A DNA stretch of 64,000 nucleotides from Pseudomonadota bacterium (GTDB taxonomy: Bacteria; Pseudomonadota; Alphaproteobacteria; Dongiales; Dongiaceae), in contig JAJYUT010000008.1 in NCBI GenBank assembly GCA_021792365.1, positions 1 through 64,000 of the forward strand. Direction: 5' to 3'. Under the pieces are notes generated by a model. The model made no database searches. It was not told where the DNA came from and was given only the letters and a program-made list of their open reading frames with translations. The position numbers and the translations under genes are program-made. Below are positions 25,977 through 35,088 of this stretch, piece by piece. Each line of letters opens with the position of its first letter. The stretch's first letter is position 1.

Positions 25977-27380
25977 ATGGCTGCTCCCGTGTTCAAGAAC
26001 CCGGTCATCCGCTGGATCGATCATCGCCTGCCGGTTTTCAGCTATCTGCATCACGAGGCGTACGAATATCCAACGCCGAAGAACCTGAACTACTGGTGGA
26101 ACTTCGGCTCGCTTGCCGGCGTCATGCTGGTCGTCATGATCGTGACCGGCCTCATCCTCGCCATGCAGTACACGCCGCACGTCGACTACGCTTTCAACTC
26201 GGTCGAGCGGATCATGCGCGACGTCAATTGGGGCTGGCTGCTGCGCTACCTCCACATGAACGGCGCGTCGATGTTCTTCATCGTCGTCTACATCCACATC
26301 TTCCGCGGCCTGTATTTCGGCTCCTACAAGGCGCCGCGCGAATTGCTGTGGCAGATCGGCGTGCTCATCTATCTGCTGATGATGGCTACGGCCTTCATGG
26401 GCTACGTGCTGCCGTGGGGCCAGATGAGCTTCTGGGGCGCCACCGTCATCACCAACCTGTTCTCGGCCATCCCGGTCATCGGCGATGAGATCGTGACGCT
26501 GCTGTGGGGCGGCTTCTCGGTCGAGAACCCGACGCTGAACCGCCTGTTCGTGCTGCACTTCCTGCTGCCGTTCGTCATCCTGGGCGCGGTGGTGGTGCAC
26601 ATCATCGCTCTGCACCGGTTCGGCTCGAACAACCCGCTCGGCATCGACACCAAGGGCCCGCAGGACACGCTTCCTTTCCATCCGTACTACACGATGAAGG
26701 ACATGTTCGGGCTCGGCGTCTTCCTGCTGTTCTATGCCTTCTGGGTGTTCTGGGCGCCGAATGCGCTGGGCGATCCGGTGAACTACGAGCTTGCCAACCC
26801 GCTCTCGACGCCGGAGCACATCGTGCCGGAATGGTACTACCTGCCGTTCTACGCGATCCTGCGCTCGATCCCGGACAAGCTGCTCGGCGTCATCGCCATG
26901 GGCGCGTCGATCATCATCCTGTTCTTCCTGCCCTGGCTCGACCGCTCGCCCGTGCGCTCCGGCACGTTCCGGCCGGTGTTCAAGTGGTTCTTCTGGATCC
27001 TGGTGTTCGACTGCGTGATCCTGATGTTCTGCGGCAAGTATGCGCCGGAAGCATACTGGATGCCGTTCAGCCTCGAGATCGTCGACGCAGACACCTTCAC
27101 CGCGCGCGTGGCGGAGGTGCGGGGCATCGCGCATGACGAGGCGCTCACCGCGGTCGGCGACATGTGGGGCGTGAACGCGGCCGCCGGGACGTTCGGCATC
27201 AAGATCGTGCGGCTGGGCCAGCTCGGCACGCTCTACTATTTCGCCTACTTCCTGGTCGTGCTGCCGCTGCTCTCGATCTTCGAGCGGCCGCGGCAGGTTC
27301 CGTTGTCGATCAGCAAGCCCGTGCTGGGCGGCGGGCAGAGTGTGGCGCACGCCACCGCCAAGTCGATGGAGAAGGCGTGA
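25977..27380 (+). CDS. petB: Ubiquinol-cytochrome c reductase, cytochrome b subunit
   Basis: 467 residues. It is the membrane core of the bc1 complex, with two b haems and the Qo and Qi quinone sites. The haem-ligating His pairs are in the second and fourth helices ([20 protein letters not shown] and [20 protein letters not shown]). [14 protein letters not shown] is the Qo-site signature. About eight or nine helices can be traced. A stretch of about 50 residues before the final helix ([20 protein letters not shown] to MWGVNAAAG) lies outside the membrane. It starts 16 bp after petA and its stop overlaps the petC ATG by one base. Confidence 0.97.
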   Translation: MAAPVFKNPVIRWIDHRLPVFSYLHHEAYEYPTPKNLNYWWNFGSLAGVMLVVMIVTGLILAMQYTPHVDYAFNSVERIMRDVNWGWLLRYLHMNGASMFFIVVYIHIFRGLYFGSYKAPRELLWQIGVLIYLLMMATAFMGYVLPWGQMSFWGATVITNLFSAIPVIGDEIVTLLWGGFSVENPTLNRLFVLHFLLPFVILGAVVVHIIALHRFGSNNPLGIDTKGPQDTLPFHPYYTMKDMFGLGVFLLFYAFWVFWAPNALGDPVNYELANPLSTPEHIVPEWYYLPFYAILRSIPDKLLGVIAMGASIIILFFLPWLDRSPVRSGTFRPVFKWFFWILVFDCVILMFCGKYAPEAYWMPFSLEIVDADTFTARVAEVRGIAHDEALTAVGDMWGVNAAAGTFGIKIVRLGQLGTLYYFAYFLVVLPLLSIFERPRQVPLSISKPVLGGGQSVAHATAKSMEKA

Positions 27381-28174
27381 TGTCCAAGGGTCGTATTCTT
27401 CTCGGGCTGACGACCATCATTGTCGGCCTTGCCGCCGTGGCAATGGTGGCGGCCAACCCGGTCCATCACGCCACCGTCCATAGCCAGAGCTGGAGCTTCA
27501 CCGGCTTCTTCGGCCACTTCGACCACGCGCAACTGCGGCGCGGCCACCAAGTCTACAAGGACGTCTGCGCCGGCTGCCACTCCATGAGCCTGCTCGCCTA
27601 TCGCGACCTGCAGGACATCGGCTTCACCGAGGACGAGGTCCAGGCGCTGGCGGCTGAGGTTCAGGTGGAGGACGGCCCCGACGACACCGGCGCGATGTTC
27701 GAGCGGCCGGGCCGCGCGTCGGACCGCTTCAAGGAGCCGTTCCCGAACGAGCAGGCGGCGCGCGCGGCCAATAACGGCGCCTATCCGCCGGACCTGTCGC
27801 TGATCGCGAAGTCGCGGGCGGGCGCGGGCTTCCTCGGCTATGAGGGCGCGGACTACATCCACAGCCTGATGGTCGGCTACGAGGAGCCGCCGGCGAACGT
27901 GACCCTCCCGGAGGGCATGTACTACAATCACGCCTTCAAGGGGCATCAGATCGCGATGCCGCCGCCGCTGTCCGAGGACGGGGTCACCTATGCCGACGGC
28001 ACCCAGGCGACACTCGATCAGCAGGCCAAGGACATCTCTGCGTTCCTGACCTGGGCCGCCGAGGGCAATCTCGATGAGCGTCACCGGACCGGCATCAAGG
28101 CGGTCTTGTTCCTGGTGATCTTCACGCTGCTGGCCTATGCCGTTAAACGGCGGGTCTGGGCCGACGTGCACTGA
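27380..28174 (+). CDS. petC: Ubiquinol-cytochrome c reductase, cytochrome c1
   Basis: 264 residues from the ATG overlapping the petB stop (TGATG). An N-terminal signal or anchor (ILLGLTTIIVGLAAVAMVAA) leads to the covalent haem motif C63-A-G-C66-H67. The distal Met ligand is probably in HQIAMPPPL. A C-terminal membrane anchor (AVLFLVIFTLLAYAVKRRVW) holds the haem domain in the periplasm. In contrast to some alphaproteobacteria, petB and petC are separate genes. The operon ends in a strong terminator. Confidence 0.96.
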   Translation: MSKGRILLGLTTIIVGLAAVAMVAANPVHHATVHSQSWSFTGFFGHFDHAQLRRGHQVYKDVCAGCHSMSLLAYRDLQDIGFTEDEVQALAAEVQVEDGPDDTGAMFERPGRASDRFKEPFPNEQAARAANNGAYPPDLSLIAKSRAGAGFLGYEGADYIHSLMVGYEEPPANVTLPEGMYYNHAFKGHQIAMPPPLSEDGVTYADGTQATLDQQAKDISAFLTWAAEGNLDERHRTGIKAVLFLVIFTLLAYAVKRRVWADVH

Positions 28175-28202
28175 CGCCCGTTCCCAAATCACGGGCATGA
28201 CG

Positions 28203-28245
28203 ACCGCCGCCGAGTGGCTTACATTCGGCGGCGGTTCTCTTTTTT
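28203..28245 (+). terminator. Rho-independent terminator of petABC
   Basis: A perfect 11-bp stem, ACCGCCGCCGA (28203-28213) with TCGGCGGCGGT (28225-28235), encloses an 11-base loop and is followed by TCTCTTTTTT. It lies 29 bp after the petC stop. The next gene's ATG follows 15 bp later, so that gene must have little leader of its own or rely on read-through. Confidence 0.92.
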
Positions 28246-28259
28246 GCAGGACTTCGCTG

Positions 28260-29117
28260 ATGGCGCTCGATGCCTGCGGCATCACCGGGATCGACCATAC
28301 CCTGGTCGGCGTGCGCGACCTGGAAGCGGCGCGCGCGACTTGGTCGCGGCTCGGCTTCACCGTCACGCCGCGCGGCCGCCACATCGGCTGGGGCACCGGC
28401 AATTACTGCGTGATGCTGGAGGAGGGCTATATCGAGCTGCTGGGCATCGTCGATTCCAGCCAGTTCAGCAACAATCTCGACAAGCTGCTGGAGAAGCGGG
28501 AGGGCCTGCTCGGCCTAGCCTTCGGGACGCCGGATGCCAATGCCTGCCGCGATGCGTTGGCGGCGGCCGGGTTGAAGCCGGATGGGCCGAAGCAGCTCAA
28601 GCGCGACCTGGAGCTTCCGACCGGCACCGTCACGCCGGAATTCCGCCTGGTCTTCCTGCCGCCGGAATCGACGCCGGAGATCAGCGCCTTCGTGACCCAT
28701 CACCTGTCGCTGGAGCTGATCCGCCGGCCGGACTGGCTGCAGCACGCGAATGGCGCGCAGCGGCTGCTCTCCGCGACGGTGGTCTGCGCCGATCCGGTCG
28801 AGGCGGCTCTCGGCTACCTGCCGATCTTCGGCCCGGAGCGGGTCAAGGTGACGGACCAGATGACTTCGGTCTCCTGCGGGGCCGGCGCGCTGCGCTTCAT
28901 AAAGGCGGATGCGTTCCCGAAGGTCTATCCGGGCATGATGCTGCAGCCGATGCCCGACGTGCCTTTCATGGTGGCCATGAAGGTGCTGGTCGCCGATAAG
29001 GCGCGCTGCGTCACGCACCTGAAGAACGCCGGCGTCCCCTGCCACGCCATCGCCCGCGGCTGCACGGTCCAGCCCGCCGAGGCAAATGGCGTGATCATGG
29101 AGTTCGTGGAGGGATAG
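28260..29117 (+). CDS. VOC/glyoxalase-like domain protein
   Basis: 285 residues from ATG 28260 (MALDACGITGIDHTL). The frame is open upstream through the petABC terminator, which is not coding. The N-terminal half is a glyoxalase-like module: GIDHTLVGVRDLEAARATWS, GRHIGWGTGNYCVMLEEGYI and ELLGIVD. The His and Glu in these blocks are candidate metal ligands. The second half (LSLELIRRPDWLQHANGAQR) is a degenerate repeat. Members include dioxygenases, lyases and hydrolases; the substrate is unknown. It ends 7 bp from the convergent dipeptidase gene. Confidence 0.78.
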   Translation: MALDACGITGIDHTLVGVRDLEAARATWSRLGFTVTPRGRHIGWGTGNYCVMLEEGYIELLGIVDSSQFSNNLDKLLEKREGLLGLAFGTPDANACRDALAAAGLKPDGPKQLKRDLELPTGTVTPEFRLVFLPPESTPEISAFVTHHLSLELIRRPDWLQHANGAQRLLSATVVCADPVEAALGYLPIFGPERVKVTDQMTSVSCGAGALRFIKADAFPKVYPGMMLQPMPDVPFMVAMKVLVADKARCVTHLKNAGVPCHAIARGCTVQPAEANGVIMEFVEG

Positions 29118-29124
29118 CGCCCCG

Positions 29125-30093
29125 CTACTGCGCCCGCCAGGTCTGCTCCGCCACCCGCACGAAGTTCAGCCCGAAGATCTTGTCGATCGCAGCATCGTCA
29201 TAGCCGCGCTTGCGCAAGTGCTGCTCGATTTCGGGCAGCACTTCCGGCCCCGCCCCGCCGGTGAGGGTGCGATTGTAGCGGCCGCTGGCCGGCCACCAGT
29301 AGCTGCGGTCCTCGTGCTTCGGATGGTCGTCCACGCCGAGATCGAAGGAAATATCGACACCGATCCCGACATGATCCGGCCCGACGCGCTGAACCATGTA
29401 GTCGATGTGCCGCGCCATCGGTTCGGCGAAATTGTCCTGCGCGTCGAGGAACAAGCGGATGCCGTTCACGCCGATGACCCCGCCGGTCGCGGCGCAGGCC
29501 TCGATCTGCCGGTCGGTGATGTTGCGCTGGTGGTCGACCAGCGCCCGCGCATTGGCATGGGAGAAGATCACCGGCCTTTCCGAGGTTTCCATCACATCGA
29601 GGCTGGTGCGCTCGCCGTTATGCGAGCAATCCATCAGGATGCCGGCGCGGTTGATGGCGCGCACCACGTCCCGCCCATAGGGGGTGAGGCCCTTGTCCTC
29701 GTCATGGCAACCGCCGCCGACCGTGTTGTTGCGGTTGTAGACGAGGTGCGCCTGCCGGACGCCGAGGTCACGATAGACCTCGATCATCGCCACGTCGCCC
29801 AGCAGCATCGTCGAGCCCTCGAGATCGAAGGCCACCGCCAGCTTGCCGGCCGCCTTCGCCGCCTTGATCTCCGCCAGGCTGCCGGCCAGGACGAACTCGT
29901 CCGGATGCTGCGTGAGCCAATGCCGGAACCAGGCGATGCATTTCATCACCTGGTCGATGGGGTTCATGTCCATGCCGACATTGATCGACACGAAATCGAA
30001 CCCGGCCTGCTTGTGCCGGCGCAGCACGCCGAGATCGATCCCGGACAGCAGCGGCAGGCAGGAATGGGCATCCCAGCGAATAGCAGTCGGCAT
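29125..30093 (-). CDS. Membrane dipeptidase (peptidase M19, renal dipeptidase family)
   Basis: 322 residues from ATG 30093 (MPTAIRWDAHSCLPLL). The frame continues open to 30969, but that part lies inside the LysR gene in another frame and is rejected. Family features are WDAHSCLP at the metal site (where the usual HxD is replaced by AHS; D8 remains), AFDLEGSTM with a bridging Glu, MDCSHNGERT and IFSHANARAL for the two His ligands, and GIGVDISFD. Members hydrolyse dipeptides, often with D-residues at the C-terminal side. LysR lies 92 bp upstream on the same strand, probably in one operon. Confidence 0.88.
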   Translation of the reverse strand: MPTAIRWDAHSCLPLLSGIDLGVLRRHKQAGFDFVSINVGMDMNPIDQVMKCIAWFRHWLTQHPDEFVLAGSLAEIKAAKAAGKLAVAFDLEGSTMLLGDVAMIEVYRDLGVRQAHLVYNRNNTVGGGCHDEDKGLTPYGRDVVRAINRAGILMDCSHNGERTSLDVMETSERPVIFSHANARALVDHQRNITDRQIEACAATGGVIGVNGIRLFLDAQDNFAEPMARHIDYMVQRVGPDHVGIGVDISFDLGVDDHPKHEDRSYWWPASGRYNRTLTGGAGPEVLPEIEQHLRKRGYDDAAIDKIFGLNFVRVAEQTWRAQ

Positions 30094-30185
30094 GATGTCT
30101 CGGACTCCAGCTCTCGAGGTGCGCGATGGTCCGCGATCGGCAGCCGCATTGCAACAGAGCCGTGAGGGTTCCTGACCGTGCCTTC

Positions 30186-31106
30186 TCAGGGCCCGGTCGA
30201 CGGGCGCGCGGAGAACGCAGCCGCACCCTGCGCGACAGCCGCCAGCAGCCAGGTTCGAAAGGCGCGCACCGCCGGCTGGCCGATGGCCTCGGGGAGATAG
30301 ACCAGGTAGTAGGCCATGCCCTTGGAGAGCCCCTGGGGCAGGGGCGCGACCAGCCGCTTTCCCGCCAGCTCGTCGCCGACGAGGGAGCGGCGCACCAGGA
30401 TGATTCCCTTGCCGGCGACGGCCGCCTGCACGGCGATCGCGGTGTCGATCAGCAGCGGGCCGCGCCGCCAATCGATCTCGAGTCCCTGGGCGGCGAACCA
30501 CAGGCGCCAGTCGTCGCGCGTCTCGATGTGCAGCAGCCGATGCTGCAGCAGGTCGACGGGCTTCTTCGCGCGCCCGCGCCCGGAGAGCAGGCGCGGGCTG
30601 CCGACCGGGACCAAATCGTCGTCGAGCAGCTTCTCGCTCACCAGGCCGGGATAGCGCCCGGTCCCGTGCCGCACCGCGAGATCGATATCCTCGGCCCTGA
30701 GATCGACGACGCGGGTCGAGGCGTCGATGCGCACATCGATCTCCGGATGCAGGTCCTGGAACTGGTGCAGCCGCGGCACCAGCCACTGCACAGCGAAGCC
30801 CGGCGTGCAGGTGATACAGATGGAGCGCGGCATCCGCCCGGTGGCGAGCTCCCCGGTGGCCGCCGCGATCTGGTCGAAGGCGGCGCTGATGGCCGGCAGA
30901 TAGGCGCGGCCCTGGGCCGTCGGCTGAATCTGGCGGGCGCGCCGCTCCAGCAGCGGCAAGCCCAGCCATTGCTCCAGGTTCTGCACCTGCTGGCTGACCG
31001 CGCTGGGCGTGACGTTGAGCTCATGGGCCGCCCGCTGCATGCTTGCGAGGCGCGCGCTCGCCTCGAAGGCGCGCAGGGCGTTGAGCGGCGGCAGGTCTCG
31101 TTTCAT
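30186..31106 (-). CDS. LysR-family transcriptional regulator (GcvA-like)
   Basis: 306 residues. The N-terminal helix-turn-helix is LRAFEASARLASMQRAAHEL with NVTPSAVSQQVQNLEQWLGL. The effector domain begins near residue 90 (ICITCTPGFAVQWLVPRLHQ) and has the GcvA-type RVVDLRAEDIDLAVRHGTG. It is divergent from the MFS gene across 118 bp and upstream of the dipeptidase, so it probably controls both. That region contains two GTTAGA copies near 31107-31135. The effector is unknown. Confidence 0.9.
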   Translation of the reverse strand: MKRDLPPLNALRAFEASARLASMQRAAHELNVTPSAVSQQVQNLEQWLGLPLLERRARQIQPTAQGRAYLPAISAAFDQIAAATGELATGRMPRSICITCTPGFAVQWLVPRLHQFQDLHPEIDVRIDASTRVVDLRAEDIDLAVRHGTGRYPGLVSEKLLDDDLVPVGSPRLLSGRGRAKKPVDLLQHRLLHIETRDDWRLWFAAQGLEIDWRRGPLLIDTAIAVQAAVAGKGIILVRRSLVGDELAGKRLVAPLPQGLSKGMAYYLVYLPEAIGQPAVRAFRTWLLAAVAQGAAAFSARPSTGP

Positions 31107-31224
31107 AAGTTAGAAAAACTGAAGTCACAGGTTAGAGCTTCGCGATTGATCATGGCCCCCGGTTGGTGCCACATCAAGACGAGAAAAGGCTCTATCGTGC
31201 ACATTTGAGAAAATCTGAACCGTG

Positions 31225-32448
31225 ATGACACGCAGGACAGGTGGATTCGAGACGCGCTGGGCAATCGTCGTGGTCGGCTTCGTCGCGCTCAGCCTCGCCT
31301 TCTCCGGACGCAGCATGTTGAGCCTGGCGATGGACGAGTGGGTCCGGGAATTCGGCTGGACCAAGGCCGGCATCTCCGGCGTCATGACCGCGACCCTCAT
31401 CATCATGGCGGGCCTTGCGCCGCTCGTCGGTTATGCCATCGACCGCAGTGGGCCGCGCCTCATCCTCACCGCCGGCCTCGCGTTGGTGGGTGCCAGCTCC
31501 GCCGTGCTCGCCTTCATGAACTCGATGCTGGCCTTCATCATCGGCTTCGCTGGGCTGGGCGCGCTCGGTTTCGGCCTCGTCGCCACCCACGCGGTCAGCA
31601 GCGCGGTGGCGCGCAGCTTCGATGTGGGGCAGGGGCGGGCGGTCGGCATCGCGACCTCAGGCTCCACCGCGGGGCAGTTCGTGTTCATGCCGGTGCTCGG
31701 CTTGATGCTGGCCGGGGGCGGATGGCGCCTGGGCTATGAAGCGCTGGCGGCGGCCTGCCTTCTGGTCGCGATCATCGCCTGGTGGCTGCTGCGCGATGCC
31801 TCGGCGGCTGCCCCGTCCCATGGCGCTGCCGAAGGAACGAAAGAGAGCTTCATCGCGCGCGTCGGCTACCTGCTGCGCCGGCCGGCATTCCACGGCCTGT
31901 TCTGGAGCTTCCTGCTGTGCGGCTACACCTCGACCGGCGTGGTTGAGACGCATCTCATCCCGTTCGCGCAGTTCTGCGGGATCCCGCCCGCGCCCAGCGC
32001 GCTCGCTTTCGGTATCCTGATGGGTGTGAACACGCTCGGCATGGTGGCGGCAGGCTACCTGACAGATCGAATGAACCGCACGGTCCTGCTGGCCAGCATC
32101 TACTTCTTCCGCTCGCTCACCTTCCTGTTGCTGCCGCTCCTGGTGCAGGAGACGGCGGTGCTCTGGATCTTCGCCTTCCTGTTCGGGATCTTCGACTACG
32201 CGACCGTTCCGCCGACCGCCAGCCTCGCCGCCAGCCATCTCGGCAAGGCGCGGGTCGGCACCGCCATGGGCCTCATCTCGGCCGGTCATTCGATCGGCGC
32301 GGCCCTGGGCGCCTTCGCCGGCGGCTATCTCTTCGATCTCACCGGCGGCTATACGTGGCTGTGGTCCAGCTCGTTCGGCCTCGCGCTGGCAGCCGCGATG
32401 ATTGCGGGCCTAGTCCCGGCAAGATCTCGCACCGCAGCTCTGGCTTAG
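31225..32448 (+). CDS. MFS transporter (monocarboxylate/oxalate porter-like)
   Basis: 407 residues from ATG 31225; GTG 31222 directly before it is equally possible. About 12 helices can be traced in two halves, with the MFS loop motif GYAIDRSGPRLIL after helix 2 and GYLTDRMNRTVLL in the second half. The central loop is short (ASAAAPSHGAAEGTKES). The sequence resembles the carboxylate-type MFS carriers. It is divergent from LysR-dipeptidase, so uptake of a peptide-like or amino-acid-derived substrate is an inference. Confidence 0.88.
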   Translation: MTRRTGGFETRWAIVVVGFVALSLAFSGRSMLSLAMDEWVREFGWTKAGISGVMTATLIIMAGLAPLVGYAIDRSGPRLILTAGLALVGASSAVLAFMNSMLAFIIGFAGLGALGFGLVATHAVSSAVARSFDVGQGRAVGIATSGSTAGQFVFMPVLGLMLAGGGWRLGYEALAAACLLVAIIAWWLLRDASAAAPSHGAAEGTKESFIARVGYLLRRPAFHGLFWSFLLCGYTSTGVVETHLIPFAQFCGIPPAPSALAFGILMGVNTLGMVAAGYLTDRMNRTVLLASIYFFRSLTFLLLPLLVQETAVLWIFAFLFGIFDYATVPPTASLAASHLGKARVGTAMGLISAGHSIGAALGAFAGGYLFDLTGGYTWLWSSSFGLALAAAMIAGLVPARSRTAALA

Positions 32449-32449
32449 G

Positions 32450-33247
32450 CTAGGCCGTCGCCTCGGCCAAGTAGCGACGAACGGCGACCTCCGCGGCGGG
32501 ATTTCGGTTGCTCGGCACGCGCGTGCGGGTGAGATCGAGATAGGTATCGATCGCCCGGACCAATGCTGCCGCGCAGGCGGTCCGATCCGGTGGCGGCGTG
32601 AGGGCCGTGAGCAACGGAACGGATTCCGGGATCAGCTGCTCGATGCGCCGGACCTCGTATTGGCGAAGTCCCGCCTGTTCAGCAAGCAGCGGGCCAAATA
32701 CCTGCCGCCGCAAGAAGGCGAACATGTCGAGCGCCTCGAAGATCTCGCCGCGCCCGATCTTCATCGCGCCGTAATGCACCCAGATCCAGAACCGTTCCTC
32801 GAACCATTCCGGCGGCCGATGTGGCCAGCGTGCCTCGGAGCGCTGCAGAGCATCGCGAATGCGCTCATCCCGCGCCCACACGATAACAGGATCCTCCACC
32901 CGATCCTGGAGCGCATCCGGCGTCACAACCTTGTAGTCGACGTGCAATGTGGGTGTTTCATACAGGCAGATGATCAATCGCGGCTCGCCCACATGCTCGC
33001 CAGTGAAGGCATGCAGCAGCGGTCCGATCTTCTCGGCCATGGCGCGCCGGTCGTCCAGTACGGCCTGATACGAATCAGGCTGTGCCACCAGGACGCAATC
33101 GAGGTCGGAGTACCGGTCCGTCGTCCCATTGATATGTGATCCGCCGAGCAGCAAGCCGATCAGGCGCGGATCCTGCGCCGTGACCTCGGCAATCCTTTTG
33201 AGGAACGCATCGTGCTGGGCCAACTCGCCCGATGTTTTACCCTGCAT
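32450..33247 (-). CDS. Nucleotidyltransferase-domain protein (aminoglycoside adenylyltransferase-like fold)
   Basis: 265 residues. GLLLGGSHINGTTDRYSDLD contains the polymerase beta-type nucleotidyltransferase signature (GS-x10-D-x-D, about residues 36-50) with a further acidic site in TLHVDYKVV. The C-terminal half is helical (WFEERFWIWVHYGAMKIGRG), as in AadK/ANT(6)-type and related enzymes. The true substrate is unknown; it should not be taken as a resistance gene on this evidence. It ends one base after the MFS stop on the opposite strand. Confidence 0.75.
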   Translation of the reverse strand: MQGKTSGELAQHDAFLKRIAEVTAQDPRLIGLLLGGSHINGTTDRYSDLDCVLVAQPDSYQAVLDDRRAMAEKIGPLLHAFTGEHVGEPRLIICLYETPTLHVDYKVVTPDALQDRVEDPVIVWARDERIRDALQRSEARWPHRPPEWFEERFWIWVHYGAMKIGRGEIFEALDMFAFLRRQVFGPLLAEQAGLRQYEVRRIEQLIPESVPLLTALTPPPDRTACAAALVRAIDTYLDLTRTRVPSNRNPAAEVAVRRYLAEATA

Positions 33248-33316
33248 GACAGACCTGTCGGATGGACGCGGGCAACAGCTACGGCGTTCCCCGCTGTCCG
33301 GTCAAGCGGGCATCGG

Positions 33317-34420
33317 TCAGACGTTGAACCGGAAGTGCAGGACATCGCCGTCCTGCACCACGTAGTCCTTGCCTTCGGAGCGCAGCTTGCCGGCGTCGCG
33401 CGCGCCGGATTCACCGCCGTTTGCCACGAAGTCGTCATAGGCGATGGTCTCGGCGCGGATGAAGCCGCGCTCGAAATCGGTGTGGATGACGCCGGCCGCT
33501 TCCGGCGCCCTGGCACCGTGGCGCACGGTCCAGGCGCGCGCTTCCTTCGGCCCGACGGTGAAGAACGTGATGAGGTCGAGCAGCGCGTAGCCGGCGCCGA
33601 TCACCCGCGCGAGGCCGGTCTCCTGCAGGCCGAGCGAGGACAGGAACTCCGCTTTTTCCGCTTCGTCCTGCAATTGCGCGACCTCGGCCTCGATGGCCGC
33701 CGAGATCACAACCGCGACGGCGCCTTCGGCCTTGGCGCGCTCCTCCACCTTCTTCGAAAAGGCGTTGCCCGTGGCTGCCGCGCTTTCCTCGACATTGCAG
33801 GCATAGAGCACGGGCTTGCCGGTCAGCAGCGCGAGTTGCTTGAAAAGCGGCCTCTGCTCGGCCGAGAGCTTGCTGATCACCGTGCGCGCCGGCCTGCCGT
33901 CGCGCAGAACCTTGAGGGCGGGCTCCATCACGTCCATCAGCGTCTTGGCTTCCTTGTCGCCACCCTTGGCCTTCTTGGCGGCGGCATCGAAGCGCTTCTC
34001 CAGGCTTTCCATATCGGCGAGCATCAACTCGGTCTCTACCGTCTCGGCGTCGCGGATCGGATCGACCGAGCCTTCTACATGCGTGACCTCGCCTTCGAAG
34101 CAGCGCAGCACGTGCACGATGGCATCGACCTCGCGGATGTTGGCGAGGAACTGATTGCCCAGCCCTTCGCCCTTGCTGGCGCCGCGCACGAGCCCCGCGA
34201 TGTCGACGAACTCGAGCTGCGTTGGGATGATCTTGGCCGACTTGCCGATAGCGGCGAGCTTGTCCAGGCGCGGGTCCGGCACCGCCACGCGCCCGACATT
34301 CGGCTCGATGGTGCAGAACGGATAGTTCGCTGCCTGCGCCGCCGCGGTCGAGGTCAGCGCATTGAAAAGCGTGGACTTGCCGACATTGGGCAGGCCGACG
34401 ATGCCGCAATTGAAACCCAT
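33317..34420 (-). CDS. ychF: Redox-regulated ATPase YchF/Obg-like
   Basis: 367 residues. It is a TRAFAC-class P-loop protein: [17 protein letters not shown] (Walker A), [20 protein letters not shown] (G3) and YACNVEE in the G4 position. The NxxE instead of NKxD accounts for ATP rather than GTP preference in this family. The C-terminal TGS-like domain includes [17 protein letters not shown] and [16 protein letters not shown]. It associates with ribosomes and is linked to translation and the oxidative-stress response. It lies 39 bp downstream of pth, in a pth-ychF arrangement common in bacteria. Confidence 0.96.
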   Translation of the reverse strand: MGFNCGIVGLPNVGKSTLFNALTSTAAAQAANYPFCTIEPNVGRVAVPDPRLDKLAAIGKSAKIIPTQLEFVDIAGLVRGASKGEGLGNQFLANIREVDAIVHVLRCFEGEVTHVEGSVDPIRDAETVETELMLADMESLEKRFDAAAKKAKGGDKEAKTLMDVMEPALKVLRDGRPARTVISKLSAEQRPLFKQLALLTGKPVLYACNVEESAAATGNAFSKKVEERAKAEGAVAVVISAAIEAEVAQLQDEAEKAEFLSSLGLQETGLARVIGAGYALLDLITFFTVGPKEARAWTVRHGARAPEAAGVIHTDFERGFIRAETIAYDDFVANGGESGARDAGKLRSEGKDYVVQDGDVLHFRFNV

Positions 34421-34459
34421 GTTTCTCCGAATCCCTTGTTCGCGCGCGAAGGCGCTGTC

Positions 34460-35062
34460 TTATTCCCTGTCCGCCCTTGGCGGCTTCGGCGGCGACGGGT
34501 TCAGCGCCAGGGCTACCCTGGTCATGAAATGCTCATGGCCCCGCTCGAACAGCAGCGCGAAATTGTCCCCGATCGCGCCCACCATCTTCTCTACCTCGGG
34601 CTTCTCCTCGGCATCGAAGTCGCGCAGCACATAGTGCTTCACCAGATGCTTCACGCCGGGATGCCCGACCCCGATGCGAACGCGCCAATAATCCGGGCCG
34701 ACATGGGCGTCGATGGAGCGGATGCCGTTATGGCCGGCCGCGCCGCCGCCCTTTTTCACGCGGATCTTGCCGAACTCCAGGTCGATCTCATCATACAGCA
34801 CGACCACGTCATCGAGCTCGATCTTGTAGAACTGGACGGCCGCCTGTACCGCCCGGCCGCTGTCGTTCATGTAGGTCTGCGGCCAGAGGACGAGGGCCTT
34901 GTCGCCGGCCAGCGTTCCCTCCGCCGCCAGCGCGTGGAACTTCTCGCGGGCCGGAGAAAAGCCATGGCGGCGGGCGATCGCGCCCGCCGCCATGAAGCCG
35001 ACATTGTGGCGATGCCCTGAATGTTGTGCGCCCGGATTGCCCAGGCCGACGATCAGACGCAT
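34460..35062 (-). CDS. pth: Peptidyl-tRNA hydrolase
   Basis: 200 residues from ATG 35062 (MRLIVGLGNPGAQHSG), with GGGAG seven bases upstream; longer open extensions overlap rplY and are rejected. It frees peptides from peptidyl-tRNA that has dropped off ribosomes. Catalytic and binding positions are visible: N in GLGNPG, H in HRHNVGF (catalytic), D in LYDEIDL, and N in GGGAAGHNGIRSI. It is encoded 26 bp after rplY and before ychF. Confidence 0.96.
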   Translation of the reverse strand: MRLIVGLGNPGAQHSGHRHNVGFMAAGAIARRHGFSPAREKFHALAAEGTLAGDKALVLWPQTYMNDSGRAVQAAVQFYKIELDDVVVLYDEIDLEFGKIRVKKGGGAAGHNGIRSIDAHVGPDYWRVRIGVGHPGVKHLVKHYVLRDFDAEEKPEVEKMVGAIGDNFALLFERGHEHFMTRVALALNPSPPKPPRADRE

Positions 35063-35088
35063 TGCCAGCTCCCAAAAGATGGAGCGAT

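Noticed and set aside
28137-28259. Longer N-terminus for the VOC protein
   Set aside because: It would run through the end of petC and the petABC terminator.
30094-30969. N-terminal extension of the dipeptidase to 614 residues
   Set aside because: The extension lies inside the LysR gene in a different frame, and the M19 family begins at the ATG at 30093.
32450-33247. Antibiotic resistance gene (aminoglycoside adenylyltransferase)
   Set aside because: Only the nucleotidyltransferase fold and its acidic signature are visible. The same fold occurs in many unrelated enzymes, and there is no resistance context or sign of transfer.
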